Of a stretch of DNA of 64,000 nucleotides, positions 34,653-43,071 are shown in pieces. A program made the position numbers and the translations under genes. This stretch comes from Hydromicrobium sp964415365 (lineage in GTDB: Bacteria > Actinomycetota > Humimicrobiia > Humimicrobiales > Humimicrobiaceae), in NCBI GenBank assembly GCA_964415365.1, contig CAYPYW010000009.1, positions 1 to 64,000 on the forward strand. The letters run 5' to 3'. The notes beneath the pieces were generated by a model, which was given only the letters and a program-made list of their open reading frames with translations, did no database searches and was not told where the DNA came from. Positions within the stretch are counted from its first letter, which is position 1. Each line of letters begins with the position of its first letter.

Positions 34653-35819
34653 TTACAACATTTCCAGAAAAGCCTGTACCCTTGTTTTTACCTGGCCTTC
34701 TGAAAAATTATTATATTCTACCTCAAGATATAGAATCGGGACTCCCATCTCATTTAGTCTCTGTTTCAGCAGGGGGAAGGAATAGAGCATAGTATCACAA
34801 AATTTTAAACTTATAAATATTACCCCTCTTATATTATTTTTAATTATATTATTTTCAATCTCGGCCAATTTCAATCCCAGGTCAGCCATTCTCATACATT
34901 GGGGTTTATTTAGGTATCTTTCAGCTATTGATTCCAGCAAATTCTTACTTTCATCAGGTTCTACCTGTTTTTCAAAATATCTGTTTGAAGTACAGAGATC
35001 CTCGGAAGCTAACCTGAAGTTCATTGTCGAAAACATTTCCCACAGCCTTTCCTCGGCAATAAAGTTGCCAATAACCATGATAGCAGGAGAGTTTTTGTAA
35101 TCTGGTTGTAAACCGATTCCATTTTTAGTACTGGTTTCTTCGATATTTCCGATAAACTCTAAGTATCTTTCCAGATCATCTATAAAGGTTCCGGGTTCGG
35201 ATACCATGGACAGTTCCATAACCTTATAGTAAGTAGAGATATATATAAGATGTGACAATCTGGTAAAAGTGTGGCTGTATTTTTTTAAAAGTCTTCTTTT
35301 CTTATTAACAAGATTTACCGCATTTTTTATTTCTTCCTCATTTATTTTTTTTCCTTCTAAATTTTCAATAAATGTCTTCATATCAACTATATTGTTGGTG
35401 AAAAAATCTACAGAATCTTTACTCTTTATATGTGGAACATCCAACAGATAGGAAGGAGTATCTTTGAGGTATTTGACAGCGGTATCAAATAATCTTCTCA
35501 TTCCATCGCAGGAATTGGTAAATATTAACGCCTTGAAATTGTCAGAATTGGCTATCAGGCTCTCCCAGCTTGATTTGACATAAGGGCAGAAATTTATGGG
35601 AAAGTAACTTTCGGATTTAATTATTTTCTTTCTTCCGAATATTCTTACTGGAATGAACCCACCAGCGGTTATAAGTTCTTCGGGAGTGTAGGTGCAGAAC
35701 CAGCCGACTGCAGCTCTGTTTTCCGTGGATGAAAGGGTGTTTCCAAAGAAGCTTCTGATATTATTTATTTTGTTTTTTATTGTATTGAGGTTATCTGTTT
35801 TTTTTGTATCCTGTGTCAT
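34653..35819 (-). CDS. 2-hydroxyacyl-CoA dehydratase / benzoyl-CoA reductase family subunit (B)
   Basis: A 388-residue second subunit of the same family and probably the promoter-proximal gene of the three. The signature opening AVGWFCTYTPEELITAGGFI with its Cys, FCPYVKSSWE, FTNSCDGMRRLFD and SLKFCDTMLYSFPLLK supply candidate cluster ligands, and the ending YNNFSEGQVKTRVQAFLEML is typical. Its partner is the 427-residue subunit downstream and the activator after that. The GerMN lipoprotein gene lies 31 bp upstream on the same strand and may share the transcript. Confidence 0.9.
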   Translation of the reverse strand: MTQDTKKTDNLNTIKNKINNIRSFFGNTLSSTENRAAVGWFCTYTPEELITAGGFIPVRIFGRKKIIKSESYFPINFCPYVKSSWESLIANSDNFKALIFTNSCDGMRRLFDTAVKYLKDTPSYLLDVPHIKSKDSVDFFTNNIVDMKTFIENLEGKKINEEEIKNAVNLVNKKRRLLKKYSHTFTRLSHLIYISTYYKVMELSMVSEPGTFIDDLERYLEFIGNIEETSTKNGIGLQPDYKNSPAIMVIGNFIAEERLWEMFSTMNFRLASEDLCTSNRYFEKQVEPDESKNLLESIAERYLNKPQCMRMADLGLKLAEIENNIIKNNIRGVIFISLKFCDTMLYSFPLLKQRLNEMGVPILYLEVEYNNFSEGQVKTRVQAFLEML

Positions 35820-35850
35820 ATTGATGCCGTGTATCGTTACTGCCTGCCAG

Positions 35851-36390
35851 TTATGAACTTTTTATGATAGCTTCATTTCTGGTAAATTCTTCATAAATAC
35901 CTATATGCCCCCAGAAATCTTCTACATAAAGCCCGTCTATTTCACCACTTTCCATACCTTCTATAGTTATTTTTACCTTCTTTATTTCCTCAAATTCGGT
36001 TAGTGTATTAACGATAGAGAAAATGGCCAGAATTTCTGTAGTAGAGCTGTGAGGTATTTCTTCAAAGTTGGTTATAATTTCTTTGCTGAAGTCTACGATG
36101 GCCGTACTGTTGGATATTTCTACCGAATTAACTTTAACATCGGAAGGGAGAGTGGGGAAAAGCCCGTCACTTTCCGAACCTTTTATCAATTCTTCTAAAA
36201 CACTTTTGTACAGATCTTTACCTACCTGTATTTCCCTTGTTTCTTTTACAAGGTAAGCTTCTGTATCAGTATAGGCAGCAAAATATAAAGATACACTCCG
36301 GGTGCAGGATGTCAGTGGTATTATGAAAAATACAGTTAATATTAATATTACACCGGCAATGAGAAACCTGTTCAATTTATTTGTTTTCAT
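35851..36390 (-). CDS. GerMN-domain lipoprotein
   Basis: A 179-residue lipoprotein (hydrophobic segment 8-25, lipobox LTSC, Cys29) followed by a GerMN domain: VSLYFAAYTDTEAYLVKETR, VLEELIKGSESDGLFPTLP, VKVNSVEISNSTAIVDFSKE, then TEILAIFSIVNTLTEFEEIKKV. The domain is known from sporulation/germination protein GerM and from many non-sporulating bacteria, where it is thought to bind cell-envelope components. No other sporulation gene is present here, so sporulation cannot be inferred. The gene is divergent from the NAD-salvage genes. Confidence 0.88.
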   Translation of the reverse strand: MKTNKLNRFLIAGVILILTVFFIIPLTSCTRSVSLYFAAYTDTEAYLVKETREIQVGKDLYKSVLEELIKGSESDGLFPTLPSDVKVNSVEISNSTAIVDFSKEIITNFEEIPHSSTTEILAIFSIVNTLTEFEEIKKVKITIEGMESGEIDGLYVEDFWGHIGIYEEFTRNEAIIKSS

Positions 36391-36619
36391 TTTTTGTTCC
36401 TGAAGTTTTTATTTTTTAATGTTGATTCTTTTCCCTCTAATTCTATAGAGGGGCAGATAAAAAAACAATATATAAATTCTGTTGATAATACAAAACATTA
36501 CAAAATTTGTCTTTCAGATGATATTATTATATCAATACTTGCTGTTGCAAAGTATCAGTTATAAATCATAAGAGAGTCATTATTAAGAATTATTTTTTAA
36601 TTTTTACCTGGGTGGTAGT

Positions 36620-37141
36620 ATGATTAACGATAAAGTCTTACTTATAATAGATATGTTGAATGATTTTGTGCTGGATGGGGCGCCGCTGAAGGTTCCAAAG
36701 ATTAGAAGAATCATCGGACCTATAAAGAGAGAAATCGAGAAAGCCAGGAGTGAAGGTTATCCGGTAATATACTTATGCGATAGTCATGAAGAAGATGATA
36801 AGGAATTCAAAATGTTTCCTCCCCATGCTGTGAAAAGTACAGAGGGGTCAAAAATAATCGAAGAATTAAAGCCTCAGGGTAATGATATTATCGTGAGAAA
36901 AAGTACATTCTCTGGTTTTTTTAATACGAATCTTGATGAAATATTGAAAAAATTATTGGTAAAGAAATTAATAGTCACTGGAGATGTTACAAATATATGT
37001 GTTCTCTACACTGTAGCTGATGCTGTAGTGAGAGGTTATGAGGTTGATGTGGTAAAAGATGCTGTGATTGGCTTAAACAGAAGGGATCATAACTTTGCAC
37101 TGGATCAGATGCGGAAGGTGCTTAAAGTAAATATAGTATGA
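36620..37141 (+). CDS. pncA: Nicotinamidase (isochorismatase-like hydrolase)
   Basis: A 173-residue cysteine hydrolase. The catalytic triad is visible: Asp in LIIDMLNDFV (about 10), Lys in IIVRKSTFSGFF (about 94) and Cys in TGDVTNICVLYTVAD (about 128). Metal ligands lie in LCDSHEEDDKEF. The following PPHAVKSTEGSKII is typical of the nicotinamidase branch, which deaminates nicotinamide to nicotinate. The next gene encodes nicotinate phosphoribosyltransferase, making the assignment strong. Start ATG has only a GGTGG-like ribosome site. The 229-bp divergent gap upstream shows no convincing promoter motif. Confidence 0.88.
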   Translation: MINDKVLLIIDMLNDFVLDGAPLKVPKIRRIIGPIKREIEKARSEGYPVIYLCDSHEEDDKEFKMFPPHAVKSTEGSKIIEELKPQGNDIIVRKSTFSGFFNTNLDEILKKLLVKKLIVTGDVTNICVLYTVADAVVRGYEVDVVKDAVIGLNRRDHNFALDQMRKVLKVNIV

Positions 37142-37151
37142 GAGGTGTGCA

Positions 37152-38321
37152 ATGTTTCATATAGCAAGTGCCGATGATATAAAGAAAGGCAGATTAACTG
37201 ACATATATTTCAAGAGAACAGAAGAGATATTAAAGAGTATCGGTAGGAATCCTGTGGTTAAAGCTGAAATATTTTTAAAAGGTTTCCCTGGTGGCTACCG
37301 GTGGGGAATTCTAGCTGGAATAGAAGAGACCATAAGGCTTCTTTCAGATGTTGATAAAATCTCGATAAGATGTATGCCTGAAGGAACGGTGTTTAAGGAC
37401 TTCCAGCCGGTTATGATAATAGAAGGAAAGTATCTGGACTTCGGCATATATGAGACAGCTATTTTGGGTTTTCTTTGCCAGGCGAGCGGGACAGCAACAA
37501 AAGCGGCGAGGTGCAAGCTGGCTGCAGGGGATAAGTCGATTTATAGTTTCGGAGCCAGGAGAATACATCCGGCCATAGCACCTATGGTTGAAAGGAGCGC
37601 TTTTATAGGCGGGGCTGACGGAGTTTCTACAACTCTTGGTGCGGAACTAATTGGTCAGGAACCGGTTGGAACCATACCGCATGCCCTGGTTCTGATTATG
37701 GGTGATACTGTAGAAGCTACCAGAGCTTTTAACCAGGTGATTAAGTCAAAAATTAAGAGAATTTCTCTTATTGATACCTTTGGTGACGAGAAATTTGAAG
37801 CTATAAGAGTTGCCGAAGGTTTAGGGAAGGATTTATTTGGGGTTAGATTAGATACTCCTTCATCCAGAAGAGGAAATTTTAAGAAGATTTTGGAGGAAGT
37901 GAGATGGGAACTGGATATAAGAGGATTTGAAAATGTCAGGCTGATTGTGAGCGGGGGGCTCGATGAAGAAGATATTTTGAAATTAAGAGATATAGTGGAT
38001 GCATTTGGAATCGGAACAGCTATAAGCGGAGCAAGTGTATTTGATTTTTCGCTTGATATTGTAGAGATTGAGGGAAGGAAAATATCAAAGAGAGGAAAAA
38101 TGTCCGGGGCAAAGAAGGTAATAAGATGCCAGAATTGCTTCAGCGATCGAATTGTATTGGAAGATAGGAAAGCATCTGATTATAGATGTGTTGAATGCAA
38201 TGGTGCTTTTAAAGATATTTTTGTGGATGCAATAAAAGAAGGGGAAATCTTATATGATTTTCCGGCCGCTTCAGATATAAGGAAAAATGTCACCAGCCAA
38301 TTTAAATTTTTAGAACTTTAA
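37152..38321 (+). CDS. pncB: Nicotinate phosphoribosyltransferase with C-terminal zinc ribbon
   Basis: A 389-residue NAPRTase of the short archaeal/thermophile type. Motifs include FGARRIHPAIAPMVERSAFI near residues 135-154, GADGVSTTLGAELIG, IPHALVLIMG, LDTPSSRRGNFKK and VSGGLDEEDILKL, covering the phosphoribosyl and base sites. Residues about 325-351 add a four-cysteine zinc ribbon, C-x2-C..C-x2-C (RCQNCF, RCVEC). It converts nicotinate and PRPP to nicotinate mononucleotide. It starts 10 bp after pncA, and the two form a nicotinamide salvage pair. Confidence 0.93.
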   Translation: MFHIASADDIKKGRLTDIYFKRTEEILKSIGRNPVVKAEIFLKGFPGGYRWGILAGIEETIRLLSDVDKISIRCMPEGTVFKDFQPVMIIEGKYLDFGIYETAILGFLCQASGTATKAARCKLAAGDKSIYSFGARRIHPAIAPMVERSAFIGGADGVSTTLGAELIGQEPVGTIPHALVLIMGDTVEATRAFNQVIKSKIKRISLIDTFGDEKFEAIRVAEGLGKDLFGVRLDTPSSRRGNFKKILEEVRWELDIRGFENVRLIVSGGLDEEDILKLRDIVDAFGIGTAISGASVFDFSLDIVEIEGRKISKRGKMSGAKKVIRCQNCFSDRIVLEDRKASDYRCVECNGAFKDIFVDAIKEGEILYDFPAASDIRKNVTSQFKFLEL

Positions 38322-38337
38322 TCAGGAGAGGGACTTT

Positions 38338-39018
38338 ATGGGGGTAAAATTATTTTTAATCAGGCACGGGCAGACGTTGTGGAATGAAGAAGGAAGATAT
38401 CAGGGAGATAAAGATATTAGCTTGACCAGCGAAGGCATCCGACAGGCAAAGCTTGCAGCAAAGTATCTTTCAAAAGTAAATTTTTCCAATATTTACAGCA
38501 GCCCGTTAAAAAGAGCTTTGGATACGGCAGATATCATAAAAAAAAGCAGGAATTTAGAGGTAAAGGTAATAATAAGGGAGGATTTGAAGGAGATAAATTT
38601 TGGAAAATGGGAAGGAATGAAATTTGATGAGATAAATAAACAGTTTCACGATGATTATCAGAATTGGTTAAAGGACCCCTATAATAGTTCCCCCACTGGA
38701 GGAGAGAGTTTTAAGCGGGTACAGGAGAGAGCTGTGGCTGAAATCGATAATATAGTAAGTGAGAATGAGGATAGAAGCAGCGTTGCTGTAATAACTCACG
38801 GAGGAATAATACTTTCACTGCTGGTACACTGGCTTCAAATCCCTATAAGCAGGTGGAGATCCATTATTCAGCGGCAGGGGGCAATAAATATCGTGGTGAT
38901 TGATAGGGGATTTCCATATATTTCGACAATAAATTACACTGGCCATCTCAAACCTCTATATGATGATAGAGAGGACAAAGTTATAGAGGTTTATAGTGGC
39001 CTGAGAAGTAAAAATTAA
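38338..39018 (+). CDS. Histidine phosphatase family protein
   Basis: A 226-residue phosphoglycerate-mutase-like phosphatase. LFLIRHGQTLWNEEGRYQG holds the phosphorylated His, YSSPLKRALDTA the conserved Arg, LKEINFGKWEGM the acid Glu, and VITHGGIILSLL the second His. Specificity (CobC-, GpmB- or PhoE-like) cannot be decided. It follows pncB by 16 bp with an AGGAGAGGGA site, so it is probably cotranscribed with NAD salvage and might remove phosphate from a nucleotide or nucleoside product. It ends with a stretch lacking a clear terminator. Confidence 0.88.
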   Translation: MGVKLFLIRHGQTLWNEEGRYQGDKDISLTSEGIRQAKLAAKYLSKVNFSNIYSSPLKRALDTADIIKKSRNLEVKVIIREDLKEINFGKWEGMKFDEINKQFHDDYQNWLKDPYNSSPTGGESFKRVQERAVAEIDNIVSENEDRSSVAVITHGGIILSLLVHWLQIPISRWRSIIQRQGAINIVVIDRGFPYISTINYTGHLKPLYDDREDKVIEVYSGLRSKN

Positions 39019-39101
39019 ATTAGTGAAACCGAACTTTCTACCAAATCTTAAAACCGATATTTTTCGTTGTTAGCTATAAAAAAATAATTTTGAGTCTGCG
39101 G

Positions 39102-39130
39102 CAAATTTGAAAAATGACAAATTTGAAAAA
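39102..39130. repeat. Two direct copies of CAAATTTGAAAAA upstream of mscS
   Basis: CAAATTTGAAAAA occurs at 39102-39114 and 39118-39130, a period of 16 bp. Each copy contains the palindrome CAAATTTG. The pair ends 22 bp before the channel gene, so it could be a regulator site or an AT-rich coincidence. Confidence 0.35.
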
Positions 39131-39152
39131 AATTTAAAGGGGTGCTTGAGAG

Positions 39153-40028
39153 ATGGAAGATAGTGCTGAAACTTTGCAAGTTACTACAGGAAGCATTTTT
39201 AAAAACTTTCTAAATAACTGGCTTAACATAGTAATAGTATTAGTCGTTTTATTGGTTGTAATACTGGTAGTTAGAATTGTTACCAGGCGAATGAGGAGAC
39301 TGGTCGAAAGAAAAATCAGCGATGAAAAAATGATAATCAAGAAGCGCACTTTTACTCTTACGAGTGTTGTATCTAATTTGGTAATTATGGTCTCAGCAAT
39401 AGCTGCTATATTGGTGATTGCTGATCAGGTCGGGATAAGTGTTACTCCTTTACTTGCAGGTGCCGGGGTTGCTGGTATTGTAATTGGTTTTGGTGCCCAG
39501 AGTCTTATAAAGGATTTAATAAACGGAACATTTATCTTACTGGAACAGTGGTATCAGGTAAATGACGTTATAACTGTAGGAGATACCTCAGGGGTTGTTG
39601 AAAAGTTTAATCTAAGAACTACAGTAATAAGAGATCTGGAGGGAACTCTGCACTTTATACCTAATGGTGAGATTACCAAATTAAGCAACCGTACACATAC
39701 GTGGTCAAGAGCTCTTGTAAATGTTAGCGTTCATTACAGTGAGAATACGGATAGAGTGATAGAAGTCCTGGAGGCAGTATTTGATGAGTTGATGGAAGAT
39801 AGTAAGTACAAGGATTCCATTTTAGAGAGGCCAACTATTCTGGGTGATGGTGGTGTAAGTGAACTTGGAGACTCGTCAGTTGTATTTACCGTTATCTGCA
39901 AGGTAAAACCTGCTGAGCAGTGGACTATTGGAAGACAATTAAGAAAAAGAATAAAAGATAAATTCGACCAGGTAGGAATTGAGATTCCTTATCCTTGCAC
40001 AAATATATACTTAAGAAATAAAGATTAG
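39153..40028 (+). CDS. mscS: Small-conductance mechanosensitive channel MscS
   Basis: A 291-residue protein with three membrane segments (about 22-43, 68-90 and 96-125). The pore helix region AGAGVAGIVIGFGAQSLIKD, then LINGTFILLEQWYQVNDVI, is the MscS signature. The cytoplasmic beta domain follows (VGDTSGVVEKFNLRTTVIRD, then HFIPNGEI) and the C-terminal alpha/beta part ends IEIPYPCTNIYLRNK. It opens on membrane tension to protect against osmotic downshock. AAAGGGGTG lies 8-16 nt before the ATG. It is separated from the rpsF operon by 207 bp with its own promoter. Confidence 0.93.
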   Translation: MEDSAETLQVTTGSIFKNFLNNWLNIVIVLVVLLVVILVVRIVTRRMRRLVERKISDEKMIIKKRTFTLTSVVSNLVIMVSAIAAILVIADQVGISVTPLLAGAGVAGIVIGFGAQSLIKDLINGTFILLEQWYQVNDVITVGDTSGVVEKFNLRTTVIRDLEGTLHFIPNGEITKLSNRTHTWSRALVNVSVHYSENTDRVIEVLEAVFDELMEDSKYKDSILERPTILGDGGVSELGDSSVVFTVICKVKPAEQWTIGRQLRKRIKDKFDQVGIEIPYPCTNIYLRNKD

Positions 40029-40090
40029 AGTGAGCCCTTTTCTGTTTGGAGGATTTAAGTAAAACAACAGAATTTAAGCAGAATTAATTA

Positions 40091-40117
40091 TTGATTATTG
40101 GTTTCAAATGTTATAAT
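40091..40117 (+). promoter_or_regulatory. Promoter of the rpsF operon
   Basis: TGTTATAAT (40109-40117) is an extended -10 box with consensus TATAAT. TTGATT (40091-40096) could serve as a -35 box but with a short 15-bp spacer. It faces rpsF and would give a leader of about 110 nt. Confidence 0.6.
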
Positions 40118-40177
40118 ATGCCTAGTGGTAATAAAGGTGAAAGAATAAAAAAATCTTTTTTATCTTATTATCTTTCT

Positions 40178-40215
40178 GTTCTACTTTACAGTAGAACCTA
40201 ATTTATTAAAATTAG
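40178..40215 (+). promoter_or_regulatory. Tandem hairpins in the rpsF leader
   Basis: GTTCTACT/AGTAGAAC (40178-40185, 40190-40197) forms a perfect 8-bp stem with loop TTAC. CTAATTT/AAATTAG (40198-40204, 40209-40215) follows at once with a 4-nt loop. They lie in the untranslated leader just before the AGGAGG site of rpsF. The first may be a ribosomal-protein binding site for autoregulation; the known S6:S18 motif was not recognised. Confidence 0.45.
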
Positions 40216-40235
40216 TCCACAGGAGGATTAAGAGA

Positions 40236-40526
40236 TTGAGAAATTATGAATTGGTGGTTATTTTTGACCCATCCCTCGAGGAAGAAGCTGTCGGTAAAGA
40301 GTTATCCAAAATTACCTCATTGATTGAGAAAGAAAAATGCGAAGTTTCTAATATTGACAAGTGGGGAGTTCGAAAGTTAGCCTATCCTATTAAAAAACAG
40401 GAAAGCGGTTATTACATCATAGTTTATTTTAAGGGTAAAAGCAGTATTATTTCTGAACTGGATAGAGTAAACAAAATCAATGATAAAATATTGCGTCATC
40501 TGATTGTAAAAAGCGATGAATCTTAA
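40236..40526 (+). CDS. rpsF: Ribosomal protein bS6
   Basis: A 96-residue protein reading MRNYELVVIFDPSLEEEAVG, with NIDKWGVRKLAYPIKKQESG and YIIVYFKG in the core, a standard S6. It binds S18 in the 30S platform. The start is TTG with AGGAGG (40221-40226) 9 nt upstream; no ATG gives the correct N-terminus. It is the first gene of rpsF-ssb-rpsR-DUF2232-rplI-dnaB. Confidence 0.97.
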   Translation: MRNYELVVIFDPSLEEEAVGKELSKITSLIEKEKCEVSNIDKWGVRKLAYPIKKQESGYYIIVYFKGKSSIISELDRVNKINDKILRHLIVKSDES

Positions 40527-40561
40527 ATGATTACAAATTAATCAAAAGAAGGTGGATCATC

Positions 40562-41044
40562 ATGGCTTTTGGTGTTAATTATATAACTATTCTGGGAAAT
40601 TTGACCAGAGATCCTGAGCTCAGGTTTACCCCAAATGGTACTGCAGTGGTAAGCTTTGGGCTCGCAGTTAACCGGAATGTTCAGAATAAAAATTCCGGTG
40701 AATGGGAAACCCAGGTGGATTTCTTTAATGTCACTGCGTGGTACAAACTGGCAGAAAACTGTGCTGAAAGTTTAAATAAAGGAGACAGAGTTCTGGTTTC
40801 AGGAAGACTTTCACAGGATAGCTGGGAAAGCAAGGAAGGTCAGAAAAGATCAACAGTAAGAATTATTGCCAGTGTAGTAGCACCCAGCCTGGAGTTTGCT
40901 TCTTGTAAAATTGAGAAAAATCCGAGAGCAGAAGAGGGGATAGCCGGTAGGGGAGCACCCGTCGGTGGAGCACCTGGCGAGGCTACATCTGGTGAAGGCG
41001 ATATTGAAGAAGCTGACTTTAGTGATGAAGATATACCATTTTAA
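40562..41044 (+). CDS. ssb: Single-stranded DNA-binding protein
   Basis: A 160-residue SSB: OB-fold residues 1-110 (NYITILGNLTRDPELRFTPN, then VSFGLAVNR, VDFFNVTAWYKLAE and KGDRVLVSGRLSQDSW), a short glycine-rich linker (about 125-143), and the acidic tip DFSDEDIPF that recruits repair and replication proteins. Its place between rpsF and rpsR is conserved in many bacteria. GAAGGTGG precedes the ATG. Confidence 0.97.
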   Translation: MAFGVNYITILGNLTRDPELRFTPNGTAVVSFGLAVNRNVQNKNSGEWETQVDFFNVTAWYKLAENCAESLNKGDRVLVSGRLSQDSWESKEGQKRSTVRIIASVVAPSLEFASCKIEKNPRAEEGIAGRGAPVGGAPGEATSGEGDIEEADFSDEDIPF

Positions 41045-41081
41045 GTATGGTTTAATTTGAATGTAAAAGGAGAAACTTTAA

Positions 41082-41378
41082 TTGGCTAGGAAAAATAAAA
41101 ATAATAGGAATGACAGAAATCTGAGAAATGCATCTTTAAGAAGTGCAACCGGTTCTATGCTTAATTTGAGGCAGAGAAAGAGATTCTGTTATTTCTGCAG
41201 GGAGAACATTACCAGTATTGATTATAAGAATGTGAGCTTGCTTGAAAAGTTTATTTCTGATAAGGGCAAGATAAGGCCAAAAAGGTCTACTGGAAATTGT
41301 GTGCAGCATCAGAGAAAGATAGCTATGGCTGTTAAAAGAGCAAGAGTTATTGCTCTTATGCCTTATTTTAAAAGATGA
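41082..41378 (+). CDS. rpsR: Ribosomal protein bS18 (zinc-type)
   Basis: A 98-residue S18 with a basic N-terminal extension (ARKNKNNRNDRNLRNASLRS). The core FCYFCRENITSIDYKNVSLL carries a CxxC pair, and GNCVQHQ supplies Cys and His, so this is the zinc-binding form of S18. The C-terminal KRARVIALMPYFKR is typical. The start is TTG with AAAGGAG (41066-41072) upstream. Confidence 0.96.
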   Translation: MARKNKNNRNDRNLRNASLRSATGSMLNLRQRKRFCYFCRENITSIDYKNVSLLEKFISDKGKIRPKRSTGNCVQHQRKIAMAVKRARVIALMPYFKR

Positions 41379-41379
41379 T

Positions 41380-42366
41380 ATGTCCTTTGATAATTTAAAA
41401 AATACTAAAATTGGAAGATTAAATCTGGTAGTACTTACTGTATTTACTTTTTTATCTGTAGTTTTTGCTGCATATATACCATTTTTTGGGATTATAGGAA
41501 TGGTATTAGTACCTGTTCCGGCTACCCTGCTGGTTCTTTGCGGCAGAATAAGAGATGGTATAATCTGTGCGGTTGTAGCCTGTCTTGTATTAATTTATCC
41601 TGATTACATGCTTGCGCCGGTTGCTGCGGTTTTGATAATTGCAATTTCTTTGATTTACAGGAATTCTATCAATAAGGATAAAAGTAAATTATTTACCATA
41701 GGTAGCATTTTTTTAGCATTTTGTGGGGCAGTATTACTGTATATTATACTTGAGTCTGCTGTGAGTGGGGCCAATTTCGTAAGTGAGTTTTTCAAAAACT
41801 ATAACACTTACATTGACCAGATATCCAGTGACCAGTTTATTTCAGGATATACTGGATTACTATTAATTGACCAGTCCCAGCTTGATGATATTTTCAATCA
41901 GGTTCGTGATATTTTGAAATTTATTCCTTATATTGTTCCGGGAATTTTAGTAGTTTTATTTTCTTTTATAAGTGTTATAAATTATATAGTAACTTACGCT
42001 GTACTTAGAAGGTATAATATTCATATAAAGCCATTTTTATCTTTCAAGGAATGGGAACTCCCCTGGTACTATTGTTGGGGAGCAATTTTAGGGCTGGTAT
42101 TGGTGCTGATACCTTCCGGCGGCCAGAGTTTAAGTAAAATAATAGACATCATTGGATTTAATCTAATAATTATTTTTGGTCTGTTGTATCTGGTTCTTGG
42201 GGTTTCAGTACTTTGGGGAATACTGGAAAGGTTTAGAGTTACATTTGTCTGGAGAGTAGGTATTTTTGTAATAATGGGTTTGTTTTTTGGATTTGCAATA
42301 TTAATCCTGCCATTTTTAGGATTAATTGATATATGGGTTAATTTTAGAAGGTTAAATAGGGGGTAG
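41380..42366 (+). CDS. DUF2232 (YybS-like) membrane protein
   Basis: A 328-residue protein with about eight hydrophobic segments and a PVPATLLVLCGRIRDGI motif near residue 46 that is characteristic of DUF2232/YybS proteins. These are regularly encoded between rpsR and rplI or near dnaB; their function is unknown, with a transporter-like or envelope role suspected. The ATG lies one base past the rpsR stop, so the longer reading from TTG 41350, inside rpsR, is not used. The large central loop (about 125-175) is polar. Confidence 0.82.
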   Translation: MSFDNLKNTKIGRLNLVVLTVFTFLSVVFAAYIPFFGIIGMVLVPVPATLLVLCGRIRDGIICAVVACLVLIYPDYMLAPVAAVLIIAISLIYRNSINKDKSKLFTIGSIFLAFCGAVLLYIILESAVSGANFVSEFFKNYNTYIDQISSDQFISGYTGLLLIDQSQLDDIFNQVRDILKFIPYIVPGILVVLFSFISVINYIVTYAVLRRYNIHIKPFLSFKEWELPWYYCWGAILGLVLVLIPSGGQSLSKIIDIIGFNLIIIFGLLYLVLGVSVLWGILERFRVTFVWRVGIFVIMGLFFGFAILILPFLGLIDIWVNFRRLNRG

Positions 42367-42402
42367 TCAATTTAGTCTTGAAGCAGAAGATAGGAGGAAA
42401 AT

Positions 42403-43068
42403 TTGAAAGTTATACTTACCAAGTATCATGAAAAATTGGGAGATGTGGGAGACACAGTAGAGGTAAAATCCGGTTATGCAAATAATTATTTAATACCTAA
42501 TAGTCTGGCACTGCCCGCGACCAGAGGGAATATAAATCAGATGGAGCTGGTAAAGAAAGCTGCTTTAAAGGTTGAAGCCAGAAATATAAAAGAAGCAGAA
42601 GAGCTTGCTGAAAAGCTGGAAGGGCTTCAGGTTACCTTTATTGTGAAAACCGGCGAAGAGGGAAAACTCTACGGCTCTATAACTAATAAAGATGTTGCTG
42701 AAAAAATCTCTGAGGAAAGAAAGATAGAGATAGATAGAAAGAAAATCGATATGCAGGAGCATATAAAAGAATTAGGGGAATATGAGATAGAATTAAAGTT
42801 ATATAAAGAAGTTAAGAGTCTTGTAAAGGTAAAAGTGGAGCCAGACGAGGAATCAAAGGAATTAATTGAAGCGCATAAGGCAGAAAAAGAAAAAGCTGAA
42901 AGTCTGACTGAGCAGGAGAAACAGAAGACAGAAGAAGAGAAGAGCGAAAAAGGAAAGGCAGAAGCTAAAGGCAAAGATGGTTCGGGAAAAGTAGGGAAAG
43001 AAGAAATAGAGAGAGAAGAAAAGAAAGAAGCCAGGATTAAATCTAAATCCAGAGATAAAGATAAGTAG
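42403..43068 (+). CDS. rplI: Ribosomal protein bL9 with long charged C-terminal tail
   Basis: Residues 1-148 form a normal L9: MKVILTKYHEKLGDVGDTVE, then VKSGYANNYLIPNSLALPAT, a connecting helix and the C-terminal RNA-binding domain (GKLYGSITNKDVAEKI..IDRKKI). About 70 further residues are a Lys/Glu-rich low-complexity tail (HKAEKEKAESLTEQEKQK onward, ending RIKSKSRDKDK), making the protein 221 residues against about 150 usual. The start is TTG behind AGGAGG. L9 stabilises the L1 stalk and supports frame maintenance; the tail's role is unknown. Confidence 0.95.
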   Translation: MKVILTKYHEKLGDVGDTVEVKSGYANNYLIPNSLALPATRGNINQMELVKKAALKVEARNIKEAEELAEKLEGLQVTFIVKTGEEGKLYGSITNKDVAEKISEERKIEIDRKKIDMQEHIKELGEYEIELKLYKEVKSLVKVKVEPDEESKELIEAHKAEKEKAESLTEQEKQKTEEEKSEKGKAEAKGKDGSGKVGKEEIEREEKKEARIKSKSRDKDK

Positions 43069-43071
43069 TTT

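Noticed and set aside
39102..39130. Second CRISPR-like repeat
   Set aside because: Only two 13-bp AT-rich copies separated by 3 bp; size and spacing do not fit CRISPR.
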